A stretch of DNA of 64,000 bases from JAOUJD01 sp963841815. GTDB lineage: Bacteria > Pseudomonadota > Gammaproteobacteria > Burkholderiales > Burkholderiaceae_F. The stretch lies in contig CAWJEE010000011.1 in the NCBI GenBank assembly GCA_963841815.1, positions 1-64,000 on the forward strand. Direction: 5' to 3'. The notes below the pieces were generated by a model. It was not told the origin of the DNA. It saw only the letters and a program-made list of their open reading frames with translations, and did not search any database. Shown in pieces: positions 18,334 through 26,284 of this stretch (position 1 is the first letter of the stretch; every line of letters starts with the position of its first letter). The position numbers were made by a program, and so were the translations under genes.

Positions 18334-18770
18334 GCCTGGATTCTCTCGAGGGCGGCGCGCAGCGGCGCCGGAAGCGCGGTCGGCCGGCGGGTGGCGCGGT
18401 CGACGTAGACGTGGACGAAGTGGCCCTGCGCGCTCGCGGCCGGCTCGCCTTCGGCGAACACGCCGATCTCGTAGCGCACGCTGGAGGTGCCGAGGCGGCC
18501 GATGCGCAGCCCGAGGTCGACCGGCTGCGGGAACGCCAGCTCGCTGAAGTAGCGGCACTGGGTCTCGACGACGAGGCCGATCACCGCTCCGCCCGTGACG
18601 TCGAGCACGCCCTGCGCGATCAGGTACTCGTTGACCACGGTGTCGAACCAGCTGTAGTAGACGACGTTGTTGACGTGCCCGTAGGCGTCGTTGTCCATCC
18701 AGCGGGTGGTGATGCGGTGGAAGTGGCGGTAGCTGTCGCGGCGATCGGGGGCCGGGCGCTCGGTGCTCAT
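18330..18770 (-). CDS. acyl-CoA thioesterase, 4HBT/FadM-YbgC type
   Basis: Hot-dog-fold thioesterase of 146 residues that hydrolyses acyl-CoA. The 4HBT signature TTRWMDNDAYGHVNNVVYYSWFDT, with its catalytic Asp and helix, lies at about residues 21-44. The rest shows the expected VETQCRYFSELAFP and the closing HVYVDR. The start is 4 bp after the upstream EamA stop and the stop overlaps the nitroreductase start. Substrate chain length cannot be read from the sequence. Confidence 0.9.
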   Translation of the reverse strand: MSTERPAPDRRDSYRHFHRITTRWMDNDAYGHVNNVVYYSWFDTVVNEYLIAQGVLDVTGGAVIGLVVETQCRYFSELAFPQPVDLGLRIGRLGTSSVRYEIGVFAEGEPAASAQGHFVHVYVDRATRRPTALPAPLRAALERIQA

Positions 18771-18774
18771 GGTG

Positions 18775-19674
18775 TTATGCGTTCTTTCTTCCGGTCTTCA
18801 GGACCAGCGCCACTCCGGCCATCGTGACGACGACGCCCGTCCACGCCAGTGCGCCGAGCCGTTCGCCGAACAGCAGCCACGCGAACAGCGCCGTCGTCGG
18901 CGGGGTCAGGTACATCAGGCTCGCGACCTCGGTGGCCCGCCCGCGGCGAATCATAACGAGCAGCAGCGTGATCGCGACGATCGACAGCGCCAGCACCGAC
19001 CACGCGAGCGCGCCCCAGAATTCCACCGTGTAGTCGACGTGCGCCGACTCGAGCGCCAGCGCGACCGGCAGCACGACGACGAACGACGCCGCGAACTGGA
19101 TCAGGCTGCCGGTGCGCAGGTCCGCCGCGCCGCCGTGCTTCTTCTGGTACAGCGTGCCGACCGTGATGCCCGCCAGCGCGACCAGGTTCGCTGTCAATGC
19201 GAGCGGACCGACGCCGGCCAGCGTCAGGCGGTCGGACAGCACCAGCGCGATGCCCGCGAATCCGAGCAGCAGGCCGGTCCACTGCAGGCGCGTGGCCCGC
19301 TCGCCCACGGTGAACGCGAACAGCGCCGTGAACAGCGGCTGCGTGCCGACCAGCAGCGCCGACACGCCCGCCGGCATGCCGAGCGCGATGGCGACCCAGA
19401 CGCCGCCCAGGTAGGTCGCCTGCAGCAGCACGCCGACCACCACGATGTCGCGCCACGCGCGCGCCGTGCGCGGCCACGGCGCGCCGGTCAGCAGGATGAT
19501 CGGCAGCAGCACGGCGATCGCGCCGGCGAAGCGGTACAAGAGGAAGGTCAGTGGCGGCGCGTGCGGCGCGGCGTACTTCGCGACGATGAATCCCGTGCTC
19601 CAGATGAGCACGAACACGAACGGCATCGCCGCCAGCCAGGCCTGGTGCGCGCCCGACGATCGGGCGTCACGCAC
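18775..19674 (-). CDS. EamA/DMT-family permease
   Basis: Inner-membrane transporter of the drug/metabolite superfamily, 299 residues, with ten hydrophobic helices in two EamA repeats (about residues 12-145 and 155-290). The opening FVLIWSTGFIVAKYAAPH is characteristic. It overlaps the HDAC-like gene by 8 bp and precedes the thioesterase by 4 bp. Substrate unknown; exporters of amino acids or metabolites are common in the family. Confidence 0.9.
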   Translation of the reverse strand: MRDARSSGAHQAWLAAMPFVFVLIWSTGFIVAKYAAPHAPPLTFLLYRFAGAIAVLLPIILLTGAPWPRTARAWRDIVVVGVLLQATYLGGVWVAIALGMPAGVSALLVGTQPLFTALFAFTVGERATRLQWTGLLLGFAGIALVLSDRLTLAGVGPLALTANLVALAGITVGTLYQKKHGGAADLRTGSLIQFAASFVVVLPVALALESAHVDYTVEFWGALAWSVLALSIVAITLLLVMIRRGRATEVASLMYLTPPTTALFAWLLFGERLGALAWTGVVVTMAGVALVLKTGRKNA

Positions 19675-20608
19675 CGACGCCCGCCTGCTTCAGTTGCGCG
19701 CGGCGGCGCCACGCGCGGCACGCGAGGCGGATGGTCTGGAAGTGCAGGGCGACGGTGAGGTCGATGTCGCGCCCGTAGCCGCCGGCCATCGTGACCACGA
19801 TCGGCACGCCGAGGCGCTCGGCGAAGTCGAACACCCGCTCGTCGCGCGCGCGCATTCCGTCGATGGTCAGCGCGAGCTTGCCGAGCCGGTCGTTCTCGTG
19901 CGCGTCGGCGCCGGCGAGGAAGATGATCAGCTGCGGCGCGAAGCGGCTCTCGAGCTGCGCGAGCGCGCGATCGAGGTGCGCGAGGTACTCGTCGTCGCCG
20001 GTGCCGTCGGGCAGTCCGATGTCGAGGTGACCGGCCTGCTTGCGGAACGGGAAGTTCTTCTCGCCGTGCATCGACAGCGTGAAGACCGAATCGTCGGCGC
20101 CCAGGATCTGCGCCGTGCCATCGCCCTGGTGCACGTCGAGGTCGATCACGGCGACGCGAACGCGCGTGCGCGTCGACGCGGCGTCGGCCTGGATCACGCG
20201 CGCGGCGACCGCGGCGTCGTTGAAGACGCAGTACCCGGCGCCCCGCGCGCGCGCCGCGTGATGGGTGCCTCCCGCGAGGTTCGCGGCGACGCCTTCGCTC
20301 ATCGCCGCGCGCGCGGCGGAGATCGTCGCGCCGGTTGCGCGCCGCGAGCGCTCGACCATCGCTTCGCTCCACGGAAACCCGATCGCACGGATCTCCATCG
20401 GATCGAGCCGGCCGGTCGCGACGCGCGCGATGTAGTGCGCGTCGTGCGCGAGCGCGAGCTGGCCGTCGGTCGCTGCGATCGGCTCCGCGAGCACCACCTC
20501 CGGCAGTTCCCGCTCGACCCGATGGCGCAGGCGCGCGTACTTCGCCATCGGGAAGCGATGGTGCTCGGGCAGCGGGAGCACGAAGCGGTCGCTGTAGAAG
20601 GCTTTCAA
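19667..20608 (-). CDS. histone deacetylase-family hydrolase
   Basis: Zinc-dependent amidohydrolase of the class II HDAC/acetylpolyamine amidohydrolase superfamily, about 313 residues. The His pair GGTHHA is at about 114-119, and the zinc ligands are in DLDVHQGDGT (Asp156, Asp158, His160) and LAGADAHEND further on. The conserved GGYGRDI lies near the C-terminus. The frame is open upstream. The TTG at 20608 was chosen because the conserved sequence begins KAFYSDRFVLPLP there; no strong ribosome binding site decides it. First gene of the five-gene minus-strand group. Likely substrates are small acetylated amines rather than proteins. Confidence 0.87.
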   Translation of the reverse strand: MKAFYSDRFVLPLPEHHRFPMAKYARLRHRVERELPEVVLAEPIAATDGQLALAHDAHYIARVATGRLDPMEIRAIGFPWSEAMVERSRRATGATISAARAAMSEGVAANLAGGTHHAARARGAGYCVFNDAAVAARVIQADAASTRTRVRVAVIDLDVHQGDGTAQILGADDSVFTLSMHGEKNFPFRKQAGHLDIGLPDGTGDDEYLAHLDRALAQLESRFAPQLIIFLAGADAHENDRLGKLALTIDGMRARDERVFDFAERLGVPIVVTMAGGYGRDIDLTVALHFQTIRLACRAWRRRAQLKQAGVGA

Positions 20609-20798
20609 GGGCGGCGGGGGCAAGGACGGCAGGAGGCGCGAGCGGCGATTGTAGGCGCCGGCGGCGAGCCGCCCGGCTCCATGCGGCGATGCCACATTTG
20701 CGCTAGAGTAGTTCCTCGGACGCCTGAGATTTGTCCAATCCAAGTCACTGATTTATATTCGTCTTTTGCCACCTGGCAGAGACCTGGCTGCCGCATGG

Positions 20799-20810
20799 TG
20801 CGCCGCACCA
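20799..20810 (+). promoter_or_regulatory. operator-like motif 1 upstream of the phaP -35
   Basis: TGCGCCGCACCA, of the form TGC-N3-GCACCA. It ends 7 bp before the -35 hexamer and sits inside the palindrome GGTGCG-C-CGCACC (20797-20809). A second copy of the pattern occurs at 20855-20866. In Ralstonia/Cupriavidus, PhaR is known to repress phaP from two sites, one upstream of -35 and one over the transcription start. The geometry here is the same, so PhaR is the likely binder by inference. Confidence 0.5.
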
Positions 20811-20817
20811 AAAGTTC

Positions 20818-20845
20818 TTGACTTTGGCCGTTCCGCCCGTACAAT
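20818..20845 (+). promoter_or_regulatory. phaP: phaP promoter, sigma-70 type
   Basis: TTGACT (20818-20823), 16 bp spacer, TACAAT (20840-20845): the best sigma-70 match seen in the window. The start of transcription would fall near 20852, about 85 bp upstream of the phaP ATG, and is flanked on both sides by the TGC-N3-GCACCA motif. A strong promoter fits an abundant granule protein. Confidence 0.8.
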
Positions 20846-20854
20846 TCGTTCTTG

Positions 20855-20866
20855 TGCAGCGCACCA
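20855..20866 (+). promoter_or_regulatory. operator-like motif 2 over the phaP transcription start
   Basis: TGCAGCGCACCA, the second TGC-N3-GCACCA copy, exactly 56 bp downstream of the first. It would overlap or closely follow the transcription start, where a bound repressor blocks initiation. PhaR is the candidate binder, by analogy with known phaP genes. Confidence 0.5.
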
Positions 20867-20937
20867 TCCGCACCCGAATCCAGATCCCCTCCCCCGAGGG
20901 AACGCAAACGAAGCAGGACCACCAGGAGAGCTAGACC

Positions 20938-21507
20938 ATGTTCACCACCCCCGCGCAATTCGCCGAACTGCAAAAAGGCCAGATGGACGCCGCTGTCGCC
21001 CTGAGCCAGACCTTCTTCGACGCCGCCGAGCGCCTGATGGAACTGAACCTCGCCGCCGCCAAGGCGACGCTGGAAGAGTCCGTCGAGAAGAGCCAGGCCC
21101 TGCTGAGCGCCAAGGACGTGCAGGAGATGATCGCGCTGTCGAGCAACAACGCCCAGCCGACGCTCGACAAGGCCGTCAGCTACTCGCGCACCGTGTACGG
21201 CATCGCCAACGGCGCCAACGCCGAAGTCTCGCGCATCATCGAAGCGCAGATCGCCGAGAGCAACAAGAAGGTTGCGCAGCTGATCGACTTCGCCGCCAAG
21301 AACGCCCCGGCCGGCTCCGAGCCCGCCGTCACCGCGTTCAAGACCGCCGTCGCCGCCGTCAACACCGCGTACGACACGTTCTCCAAGGCCGCCAAGCAAG
21401 CCGTCGAGATGGCCGAGTCGAACGTCGTTGCCGCCACGTCGGCCACGATGAAAGCCGCCAACGCCGCCTCCGAGACCGTCAAGGTCGCGAAGCGCAAGGC
21501 TGCCTAA
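20938..21507 (+). CDS. phaP: phasin (PHA granule-associated protein)
   Basis: Coats polyhydroxyalkanoate granules and controls their size and number. The 189 residues fit the PHASIN_2 family: an N-terminal FTTPAQFAELQKGQMDAAVAL, long alanine-rich amphipathic helices with few aromatic residues, and a basic C-terminus (VKVAKRKAA). The ribosome binding site AGGAGA is 8 nt before ATG. A strong promoter lies upstream and a hairpin (AGGGGAG/CTCCCCT) follows the stop. Synthesis genes (phaC, phaA, phaB) are not in this window. Identification is confident. Confidence 0.93.
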   Translation: MFTTPAQFAELQKGQMDAAVALSQTFFDAAERLMELNLAAAKATLEESVEKSQALLSAKDVQEMIALSSNNAQPTLDKAVSYSRTVYGIANGANAEVSRIIEAQIAESNKKVAQLIDFAAKNAPAGSEPAVTAFKTAVAAVNTAYDTFSKAAKQAVEMAESNVVAATSATMKAANAASETVKVAKRKAA

Positions 21508-21522
21508 GTAACGCCCGGGTCG

Positions 21523-21541
21523 AGGGGAGCTCGTCTCCCCT
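21523..21541 (+). terminator. hairpin after phaP, weak or partial terminator
   Basis: AGGGGAG, loop CTCGT, CTCCCCT: a 7-bp stem 15 bp after the phaP stop. Only a short T stretch follows, so termination may be incomplete. Read-through would carry transcription into the candidate sRNA and its strong terminator at 21749-21777. Confidence 0.5.
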
Positions 21542-21639
21542 TGCTCCTGCAGGGCACGCGGTCGTCCCCTGCAAATCAGTCGCTCTTTGTCAGACGCTCG
21601 ACATCGTGCGCGAGCAGAATCGAGCAAGCTGATGTGATG

Positions 21640-21778
21640 GGATTCAAGGTGGAGGCAGTGCCTTCATCTGCAACGGTTGTCTCCTTGGCACCACTTGCCT
21701 GGATGCAATTCCAGGCCCCTTCTGTCTCCTCTTTTGGTGGTGCTTTTCAAGCCCGGTCGATTGACCGGGCTTTTTTTC
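21640..21778 (+). ncRNA. candidate small RNA with anti-Shine-Dalgarno motifs
   Basis: No ORF is supported here, but the stretch ends in a strong intrinsic terminator and looks like a structured RNA. A 7-bp hairpin (GCCTGGA / TCCAGGC, loop TGCAAT) spans 21697-21716, and the linker to the terminator is single-stranded and CU-rich. TGTCTCCT occurs twice, at 21678-21685 and 21723-21730. TCTCCT is complementary to the Shine-Dalgarno AGGAGA seen before phaP and before flp. No clear promoter of its own was found, so it may be processed from the phaP transcript. The 5' end given is a guess. No Rfam family was recognised. Confidence 0.45.
21749..21777 (+). terminator. strong intrinsic terminator
   Basis: Perfect 10-bp stem (AAGCCCGGTC, loop GATT, GACCGGGCTT) followed by an uninterrupted run of T. 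It ends whatever is transcribed on the plus strand here: phaP read-through or the candidate sRNA. It would not act on the minus strand, where no T run follows. Confidence 0.93.
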
Positions 21779-21919
21779 GTCCGTTGCATCCTGCTCTCGT
21801 CTCTTTGGCCGCTGTCGACACCCCATGTGGCGACCGTCATTCGAGCGACTGTCAACTGACACTTAAGAATGATCCAGGCACTGCAGGATCCGGACGCTCT
21901 CGCGCGAACTCTTGCCGAG

Positions 21920-22227
21920 TTGAGTGCCAGGACGTTCGGAGCCAGTTCGACGACCTTGACCGTCGACGGCGGCCCCGAAATGATCGACCACCGGGCCGGA
22001 CCACGCTGCGCCACGCGCTCCGTGACGTCGGTCGAAACGCCGGAGGCCGGAGGCGACAACGATCCCCCCATGGACTCCGCCCGAAGGACCGGCGCTGCTC
22101 CGCTGGTATCGGCCGCGCGGGCGAATGCCGAGCTCGGCCGATCCGATTCGCCCTGCGCCGCCAGCGCGAGACCGAGGTCGTTCCGCACCCGCGCATTGGC
22201 CCGGGTCCAGCACCACCGCAAGTTCAC
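21920..22227 (-). pseudogene. truncated second copy of the TPR/LytR_C gene
   Basis: This ~308-bp stretch aligns nearly colinearly with 24595-24900 inside the TPR/LytR_C lipoprotein gene on the same strand. The reading frame is preserved: NDLGLALAAQGESDR, GGSLSPPASG and PPSTVKVVELAPN correspond to NNLGLALAAQSESDR, GGSLSPPASG and PPSTVKVVELAPN in the intact copy. The N-terminal TPR part with signal peptide and the LytR_C domain are both missing. The Ig-like lipoprotein gene lies exactly between the two copies, which suggests a duplication or insertion that moved or captured it. Probably not expressed as a functional protein. Confidence 0.8.
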
Positions 22228-22269
22228 GCTCTCGCGGGTCGCGTGCGGTTCGCCGATGCGATCGCCTCC

Positions 22270-24093
22270 TCAGCGGATCGGTATCGACGCCCTCGTCAAG
22301 ACGCCGCGCGGCGTGGTCACGTTGACCTGCAGCGGAGCGGCGTCGGAACAGACGACCGGAATGTCATACTCCTCGATGGGAATCAGACCCGCTCCGGTTC
22401 CGAAGCGCTGGCCGATGCCGAGCACGTAGTTCGCCACCGTGTAGCTGGTGGTTGCGCCGACAGCGATAGACGGCCCGGAGAACTCGACGGTCGTTTTCGC
22501 GGGCATCGGATTGCCGTTCACGTCGACGATGCGCACGTGGATGCTGCTCGAACCGGTGGACGCGCACGCCGTGCCCTGCGCGGACGTGATGTACGCGTGG
22601 CTGCCCGACCAGATCGCCACGTATTGCCGCCGGCCAACAAGGTAGGTGGTCTGCTGCGCGTCGGGGATCTTCGGGTTCGCCAGCACGCCGTTGTAGACGC
22701 CGTCCGGCGGCGCGTTGCAGGCGCCGTCGAGGTTCGGTCCGATGCACGGCTCGCCGGGACTCCAGCGGCCGTCCTCGTTGTCGTCACGGAAGATTTCGGG
22801 CTTGAGGTCGTCCGCCGGCCTGAACTCCGCGCCTGCGGTGTTCGCGCAGCCGTCGCAGACGTTGTTGCCGTTGGCGTCGAAAAAGTCTTCCTCCCCGCGG
22901 ACATAGCCCAGCACGACGGCGCGGCCACCCGGCGGGCGGTTGCCAAAGGAACTGTACGTCACGCGGCAGACGCCGGGCTCGCCACTGACGATCGAGGTGG
23001 TCGTTCCGCTGAATGCACCGGTCAGACAGGTGGCGTCGATTCCGCCGTGCGACACCGTGAAGTTCGCGGCCGTTCCATCCATCACGAAATTGCCGAAGTG
23101 GTCCGCCATTCTCATCACGAGGACAGTACCTTCGCCGTCGTAGTCCCAGCCCTCGAAGTTTCCTGTGACGACGCCGAGAGACGTGCGCGAATCGACCGCG
23201 AGGCCCGTGGACACGGCAAGCACGTTCGACACGGTCGTGATCCCGCTGTCGGCGACCGTCGCCGTGACGGTCACGATCGGCGTGGGCATCGTTCCGGCGG
23301 AGACCACCGTCGCGACCTTGCCGTCCGCGTCGGTGAACGCGCTCGTCGGTAGGAGCGCGAGCCCGCCCACCGTCGTGTTCAGCGTGAAGTTGACCCGGGC
23401 CTTGGCCACCGCCTGTCCGGTCCGGTCGAACACCTGGAACGTCAGCGTGGAGAACTCCTGCCGTCCGACGCCCCCGGTTCCCTTCAGCGCCAGATTGGCC
23501 GGCAGCGCTTCCACGAACTTGATCGAGCCGACCGACGAAGCCGGCAGGTTCGGCGTATTCACCGCGTACCCCAGGTTGACGGATCCCGCGGCGACGACGC
23601 CGACCGCGGTCGTTCCGCCCGATCCCACTGTGCCGCCGGACTCGGTGCCGGCCGTCGATGCGGTCAGCGTGAACGCACCCACCGTGTTCCCGGCGAATAC
23701 CGAGACCCGCGCAATGCCGCTGGAATCGCTCAGCGCCGTTCCCGAGGCGGGACTGAATCCGCCCGTCTTGTCCGTCGTCGTGAAGGTGACCGCGACGTTG
23801 GGCGCCGCCTTCCCGGCGGTATCCTTGACCGCTGCCTGCGCAAATCCCGGAGCGGACGGCGAGAGCGTCGTGACCGCGTTGCCGGAGCCATCGACCAGCG
23901 CAAGTGCGATCGACGACTGCACCACCCCGGGCGAAGACCCGGTGCCCGAGCAGAGTGGCAGCCGCGGGTCACGGCTCGCAACGTCGACGCACGCCGGGTC
24001 GCTGCTGTCGCCCCCGCATCCGGCTATGACCGCAATGGCCATGCATACCGAAAACCACTTGACTTGCTCGACGAGTTGCTTGGCAGTTGACAT
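22270..24093 (-). CDS. large Ig-like (Big-1 type) lipoprotein
   Basis: Exported lipoprotein of 607 residues with a lipobox IAGC (lipidated Cys26) after a hydrophobic leader. The N-terminal half contains two invasin/Big-1-like Ig repeats (about 58-165 and 205-300; note the pair VAVTFTTTDKTGGFSP and VNFTLNTTVGGLALLP, each followed by a D-x-D/S-G-x-A segment). The C-terminal half includes two Asp/Asn-rich calcium-loop-like sequences, DANGNNVCDG near 404 and DDNEDGRWSPGE near 437, and paired cysteines. It is the last gene of the Tad pilus run, 86 bp after the TPR gene. A surface or pilus-associated adhesin role is inferred from domains and position only. Confidence 0.75.
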   Translation of the reverse strand: MSTAKQLVEQVKWFSVCMAIAVIAGCGGDSSDPACVDVASRDPRLPLCSGTGSSPGVVQSSIALALVDGSGNAVTTLSPSAPGFAQAAVKDTAGKAAPNVAVTFTTTDKTGGFSPASGTALSDSSGIARVSVFAGNTVGAFTLTASTAGTESGGTVGSGGTTAVGVVAAGSVNLGYAVNTPNLPASSVGSIKFVEALPANLALKGTGGVGRQEFSTLTFQVFDRTGQAVAKARVNFTLNTTVGGLALLPTSAFTDADGKVATVVSAGTMPTPIVTVTATVADSGITTVSNVLAVSTGLAVDSRTSLGVVTGNFEGWDYDGEGTVLVMRMADHFGNFVMDGTAANFTVSHGGIDATCLTGAFSGTTTSIVSGEPGVCRVTYSSFGNRPPGGRAVVLGYVRGEEDFFDANGNNVCDGCANTAGAEFRPADDLKPEIFRDDNEDGRWSPGEPCIGPNLDGACNAPPDGVYNGVLANPKIPDAQQTTYLVGRRQYVAIWSGSHAYITSAQGTACASTGSSSIHVRIVDVNGNPMPAKTTVEFSGPSIAVGATTSYTVANYVLGIGQRFGTGAGLIPIEEYDIPVVCSDAAPLQVNVTTPRGVLTRASIPIR

Positions 24094-24179
24094 TTTTCAC
24101 TCGCAGTCCGTTTTTGGGCGCCGTCACGCGATCGATGGTCTTGACCGAATCGCCATCGACCACGCGGCGTCCTTGCACG

Positions 24180-25307
24180 TCACTTGAAATTTCCGAGGGT
24201 GGTTGCCGCGGCCCTCGTCCATGGTTGACCATCGGCACCCGCAGGAATGAGCGCGACGTCGGCCGGCAGGTCGCGGCCGAGAACGATGCGCACGTCCGTT
24301 CCGGGGCGCAGTCGATCCGAGGTCGTCGCCTGCGGCTGGCCGGGCAGCATGGCGCTCAACGCCGCGGCCGCTGCCAGGCAGCCTTCGCGGTACTGGATCT
24401 CGGTGAAGCGCTGGTCGTACGGCTTCTGGTTGGTGAGCCGCGCCCTCGGCACGCCGACGGCCGCGAACAGGCCGCCGACCTTGCGCGCCATCCCCGTGAC
24501 GCCGCTGCCGTTGGAGACTTCGAGGCTGCAGCGGAGCGTCCCGCCGAAATCGGCGGCGATCGCGGGCCGCGCGACGATGGTCGTTTCATCCCACTTGAGC
24601 GCCAGGAGGTTCGGAGCCAGTTCGACGACCTTGACCGTCGACGGCGGCTCCGAAATGACCGACCACCCGGCCGGACCGGGCCGCGCCACCAGCACCGTGA
24701 CGTCGTTCGACAAGCCAGAGGCCGGAGGCGACAGCGATCCCCCCAGGGTCTCCGCCCGCAGGACCGGCGTTGCCGCGGCGGTATCGGCCGCGCGAGCGAA
24801 TGCCGCGTTCGACCGATCCGATTCGCTCTGCGCGGCCAGCGCGAGACCGAGGTTGTTCCGCGCCCGCACATTGGTTGCATCCAGCGCCACCGCACGTTCG
24901 AGTGCAGCAACGGCCTGGTTCACGTTGCCGTCGAGGTACTGGACGTAGCCCAGGTTGCTGTGGAAACGCGACGTCAACGGATCGATCGCGATCGCAACCT
25001 CGAACTCGGCTGCGGCCGCGCTCAGCTTGCCCTGGCCAGCGAAGACCGCGCCGATCGCGCTGTGCGCCTCGGCCAGTCCGGGATCCAGCGCCAGAGCCTT
25101 CCGATAAGCTTCGATCGCCTGATCCGCGCGGCCCTTGCCCTGGAAGAACCGGCCCAGCTGGTAGTAGCCGTCGGCCTGCGAGCCGCTGTGCCTGACGCCG
25201 ACGACGGGCTCCACCCGGGGCGACTGCACCACCGGGGAGGGGGAAACGCAGCCGACCAGCAGCAGGGCCGCCGCCAGGGTCTGCAACGCGTACCGCGACT
25301 TCATCAT
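24180..25307 (-). CDS. TPR / LytR_C-domain lipoprotein of the Tad locus (TadD-like)
   Basis: Predicted outer-membrane lipoprotein of 375 residues: lipobox LVGC with Cys20, three to four TPR units at about 45-170 (YYQLGRFFQGKGRADQAIEAY is the first), a low-complexity middle, and a LytR_C-type domain at about 275-350 (LEVSNGSGVTGMARKVGGLF). TadD proteins are TPR lipoproteins needed for secretin assembly or pilus secretion. The position right after tadC supports that role here, while the added LytR_C domain is unusual for short TadD proteins. A truncated copy lies at 21920-22227. Confidence 0.82.
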   Translation of the reverse strand: MMKSRYALQTLAAALLLVGCVSPSPVVQSPRVEPVVGVRHSGSQADGYYQLGRFFQGKGRADQAIEAYRKALALDPGLAEAHSAIGAVFAGQGKLSAAAAEFEVAIAIDPLTSRFHSNLGYVQYLDGNVNQAVAALERAVALDATNVRARNNLGLALAAQSESDRSNAAFARAADTAAATPVLRAETLGGSLSPPASGLSNDVTVLVARPGPAGWSVISEPPSTVKVVELAPNLLALKWDETTIVARPAIAADFGGTLRCSLEVSNGSGVTGMARKVGGLFAAVGVPRARLTNQKPYDQRFTEIQYREGCLAAAAALSAMLPGQPQATTSDRLRPGTDVRIVLGRDLPADVALIPAGADGQPWTRAAATTLGNFK

Positions 25308-25326
25308 CGTCTCCCGTAGGCCGGCC

Positions 25327-26262
25327 TCAACCCTTCATCGCCGGCAGCAACACCTTGTAGATGCGCAACATCGACGGCCCCATCAGCACCAGCAGCATCG
25401 ACGGGAAGATGCAGAAGATCAGCGGGAACAGGAGCTTCACCGGGATCTTGGCCGCGGCTTCCTCGGCCCGCTGCCGACGCTTGGTGCGCAGGCTGTCGGC
25501 GTGAACGCGCAGCGAGTCCGCGATGCTCGTGCCGAAGCGATCGGCCTGGATCAGCATCGCGACCAGCGCGTCCACCTCCTCCACCCCGGTGCGCAGCGCC
25601 AGGTTGCGCAGCGCCGTTTCCTTCGGGCTGCCGGCCCGCAATTCGAGCATCACGAGGTGCATTTCCTCCGCCAGCGTCGGACTTGTCACCTGTATCTCGT
25701 CGGCGACGCGCACGATGGCTGCGTCGAGACCCAGACCGGCCTCGACGCACACGGTCATCAGGTCGATCGCATCGGGAAAGTTGTCGAAGATCTCGCGCTG
25801 CCGCGCGGCAATCCGGTGGCTCAGAATGGCATTGGGCAGGTAATAGCCGATGCCCGCCACCAGGACGAGCGACGCCATCAGGACGGCCGGCTGCATCTTC
25901 AGCGGGTAGGTGCGCGCGAACAGGAACCACAGCAGCGGCAGGCCGACGGCCAGCACGGTCTTGGCGGAGAAGTAGCCCAGCGGCACCGATGAGCCGCGCA
26001 GGCCGGCGTTCATGAAGCGGATGCGCAGCGGCGAATGCTCCCACCCCTCGTCGGGGAGCGAAAGCTTCGCCAGCGGGCCGCTCAGCTTGACGATCTTGGC
26101 GACCCAGCCTTCGCCCGGCGCCGGCTCCGGTGCCGCGACCCTGGGCGCGAATCGCTGCAGGCGCTCGCGGAACAGGTCTGGTGTCGCGTAGTAGGAGACG
26201 ACCAACCCCACGCTCAGCACCGACAGGAACACCACTGCAAGAAACATGGCTTGAGTGATCAT
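25327..26262 (-). CDS. tadC: Tad inner-membrane platform protein TadC
   Basis: Type II secretion F-domain protein of 311 residues, one of the two membrane platform proteins of the Tad pilus. It has an N-terminal helix (about 4-25), a helix pair near 95-140, the cytoplasmic GspF domain with FPDAIDLMTVCVEAGLGLDAAI near 165-186, and a C-terminal helix (LIFCIFPSMLLVLMGP). It starts 22 bp after tadB. GspF-only proteins of this size next to TadB are TadC. Confidence 0.93.
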   Translation of the reverse strand: MITQAMFLAVVFLSVLSVGLVVSYYATPDLFRERLQRFAPRVAAPEPAPGEGWVAKIVKLSGPLAKLSLPDEGWEHSPLRIRFMNAGLRGSSVPLGYFSAKTVLAVGLPLLWFLFARTYPLKMQPAVLMASLVLVAGIGYYLPNAILSHRIAARQREIFDNFPDAIDLMTVCVEAGLGLDAAIVRVADEIQVTSPTLAEEMHLVMLELRAGSPKETALRNLALRTGVEEVDALVAMLIQADRFGTSIADSLRVHADSLRTKRRQRAEEAAAKIPVKLLFPLIFCIFPSMLLVLMGPSMLRIYKVLLPAMKG

Positions 26263-26284
26263 TGCAAGTCCTCTCGACTCCCGG

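Larger units (their letters stand above)
20609..20937. other. divergent intergenic region, HDAC-like gene and phaP
   Basis: About 329 bp without a supported gene. It holds the phaP promoter and two operator-like motifs, described separately. Its proximal part must contain the promoter of the HDAC-like operon on the minus strand, but no clear -35/-10 pair was found there. Confidence 0.6.
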
